Origin: SR-FBR-E99 sp963732365
GTDB lineage: Bacteria > Bacteroidota > Bacteroidia > Bacteroidales > VadinHA17
DNA length: 64,000 nucleotides
Assembly: GCA_963732365.1 (NCBI GenBank)
Contig: CAVSZC010000001.1
Span: 248,001-312,000 of the forward strand
Reading direction: 5' to 3'
A program made the translations under genes and the position numbers. Below the pieces are notes generated by a model. That model was not told the DNA's origin. It worked only from the letters and a program-made list of their open reading frames with translations, and made no database searches. Each line of letters opens with the position of its first letter. The stretch's first letter is position 1. Positions 62,703-64,000 of the stretch are shown here, piece by piece.

Positions 62703-64000
62703 ACAAAAGCTGTCAGTAAAGCCGCTGCCACAAGAAGAAGAAGGAAGGCCAGATAAAGTTTTATCCTGTCAAAATAGAGCGGGGTGTCATCGCCATAAAT
62801 AACCAGCGTTGACCAGTAATAAGGATGCGAGCGGGTCTGGTCGGCTGTACGCAGGAAAGAGAGGCGGGCACTGCGCAGGGCGGCGCTCTTTGTCATTCCG
62901 CTTCTCATATTCCTGTAGAACGATTTTATCACTGCCGAGGCTGAGACATCCTCCACCTCCCACATTGACATTACCACTGACCTGCTTCCTGCAAAAAGGA
63001 ATCCCCTGGCGAGGCTCAGAAGTCCTTCACCGGTAACGAACATGCCCATCCCGGTGTTGCATGAGCTGAGCACGACCATCATGGAATTCAGCGGAACGTT
63101 ATATACTTCGTAGGTGTTGAGAAAGCCGTCTTCCGTACCCTCTGCATCGGAAGCAAATATCATCTTTGAAAAGGCCGGATGAAGATCATTGACGATGGTA
63201 TGCATCGCCAGATGGATGATATCGTATCTTCCTGCCTCACTTTTGAAGGATCCCTCAGTGGCATTCTCAAGTGTGTAGGCTGTTCCCCCGCACTGCTTTA
63301 CGGCATCTTCCGCTTCTATGATGGCAAAAGGAAGGTTGCTGATCTCGCCCCTCAGCCCCGGGAAACTTGTCAGAAGTGAATCGGATATCTCCATCCCTGA
63401 GTAGGTAGGGGCAAAAGCAATGAGCTCATTGGTAAGACTTCTGCTCCGTCTGGGTGTCTCTGAAGAGAGGGTGACGCTGTAAATATATGAGAACCTGTAA
63501 CTCTTCAAAGCAAAGGGAGCATCACGGTAAAGGAGATCGGAACTGCGGTATTCTTCAGTGACGAGGGTCTCAAAAGGAATGTATGACAGGATGTTGTCAG
63601 GTGAGATCACGATCTTGTCGCCCCTAAGATATGGCTCAGCCGGCTTCAGCAGTACAGTGTAAAGTTGGTGAGCCAGGTCCATGAAGTCATTGAATGGTTT
63701 GCGCACACTGCTTGTCCCGGGCATGACCGAAAGCATCTTCCTGAACCGGCCAAGGGAATCATAAAACGAGGAATCGATATCCTGCTCAATAATAGCTGTT
63801 CCCCCCCTGTTAACCACGAAAATAAAGAGTTTTCCCTCCAGAAGAACATAGCTCAGGAGATTGGCATTCTTCCCTATGACCGGAATTACGCCCGGCAGCG
63901 GGGTGACCTCACTCTTGAATTTCAGGCTGTAATATGCCGGGTAGCTGGACTCAAACACCTTTATGAGGGAATCACGTGATCTCAGCAGGCTGAAAGTCAT
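62681..64000 (-). CDS. CHAT-domain (caspase-like) protein, N-terminal part outside window
   Basis: 439 residues are visible and the frame reaches the last base, so the N-terminal part, probably TPR repeats, is missing. The CHAT domain spans about residues 60-405: catalytic His in IIHLAMHT (about 276) and Cys in VVLSSCNTG (about 321), followed by GEGLLSLARGFLFAGSRSVVMSMWEV. A C-terminal helix (LYLAFLLLLVAAALLTAFV) then anchors it to a membrane. CHAT proteins are caspase/separase-like proteases, some used in abortive defence or signalling. Head-to-head 3' overlap with the sigma factor gene is a recurring arrangement in Bacteroidota as far as I know. Confidence 0.85.
   Translation of the reverse strand: MTFSLLRSRDSLIKVFESSYPAYYSLKFKSEVTPLPGVIPVIGKNANLLSYVLLEGKLFIFVVNRGGTAIIEQDIDSSFYDSLGRFRKMLSVMPGTSSVRKPFNDFMDLAHQLYTVLLKPAEPYLRGDKIVISPDNILSYIPFETLVTEEYRSSDLLYRDAPFALKSYRFSYIYSVTLSSETPRRSRSLTNELIAFAPTYSGMEISDSLLTSFPGLRGEISNLPFAIIEAEDAVKQCGGTAYTLENATEGSFKSEAGRYDIIHLAMHTIVNDLHPAFSKMIFASDAEGTEDGFLNTYEVYNVPLNSMMVVLSSCNTGMGMFVTGEGLLSLARGFLFAGSRSVVMSMWEVEDVSASAVIKSFYRNMRSGMTKSAALRSARLSFLRTADQTRSHPYYWSTLVIYGDDTPLYFDRIKLYLAFLLLLVAAALLTAFVHRGPRS

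Overview
The window reads as chromosomal DNA of a Bacteroidota bacterium, most likely an anaerobic or facultative member of the Bacteroidales/Marinilabiliales side of the phylum. Support comes from sigma-ABfr-type promoters (TTG, 19-20 bases, TAnnTTTG) before the tRNA, the cold-shock gene, the B12 operon and a putative small RNA; a complete moxR/DUF58/BatA-E operon; a protease with a type IX secretion (T9SS) sorting domain; a BtuG-like surface B12-binding lipoprotein beside BtuB; DUF349-pyrG-yidC; and GH92/GH130 mannose enzymes. I see no phage, insertion sequence, CRISPR array or rRNA. Coding density is high and several operons have 4-base ATGA overlaps.

Layout. 1-4535: end of an EamA transporter, MATE efflux pump, GH18 lipoprotein and a GH130 mannoside phosphorylase. 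4791-9169: a tight cluster of a lysine 2,3-aminomutase homologue, two different ATP-grasp ligases and a GNAT acetyltransferase, followed by ung; this looks like a small biosynthetic pathway for an acylated or peptidic beta-amino acid and is the best candidate for an undescribed system. 9164-13633 (minus): molybdopterin oxidoreductase, a fused four-cluster ferredoxin/membrane anchor and a Cys/Met-type PLP enzyme, all overlapping. 13651-22709 (minus): lipoprotein plus the Bat aerotolerance operon with two extra genes. 22800-27120: a DUF4105 (Lnb-like) membrane protein, then a corrinoid protein, a pterin methyltransferase and a MetV-MetF fusion forming a stand-alone methyl-transfer module. 27184-32897: cold-shock gene with its own promoter and terminator, TrkH, tRNA-Arg, and two tandem LeuC-LeuD fused dehydratases.

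33005-39102: AraC regulator, cyclophilin lipoprotein, a promoter-driven ~190-nt structured RNA (6S-like architecture, or a leader for the BioG-like gene after it), BrkB/YihY membrane protein, a ComB-like phosphatase and a thioredoxin-fold lipid- or periplasm-side protein. 39081-47754 (minus): a cobalamin-riboswitch-controlled operon encoding BtuB, a BtuG-like propeller, a T9SS-sorted trypsin-like protease, BtuF, BtuC and BtuD; the secreted protease inside a B12 uptake operon is unusual. 47787-53644 (minus): LacI regulator, transglutaminase-like lipoprotein and GH92 mannosidase. 53717-59433 (minus): DUF349 protein, CTP synthase and YidC, ended by a strong terminator. 59618-64000: a 58-residue membrane peptide gene, a C39-peptidase ABC exporter, an ECF-like sigma factor and the C-terminal half of a CHAT-domain protein that runs off the right edge.

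Protein assignments come from reading motifs and family resemblance by eye, without database searches. Start sites were moved inward wherever the longest reading frame began with TTG/GTG or with non-conserved sequence.
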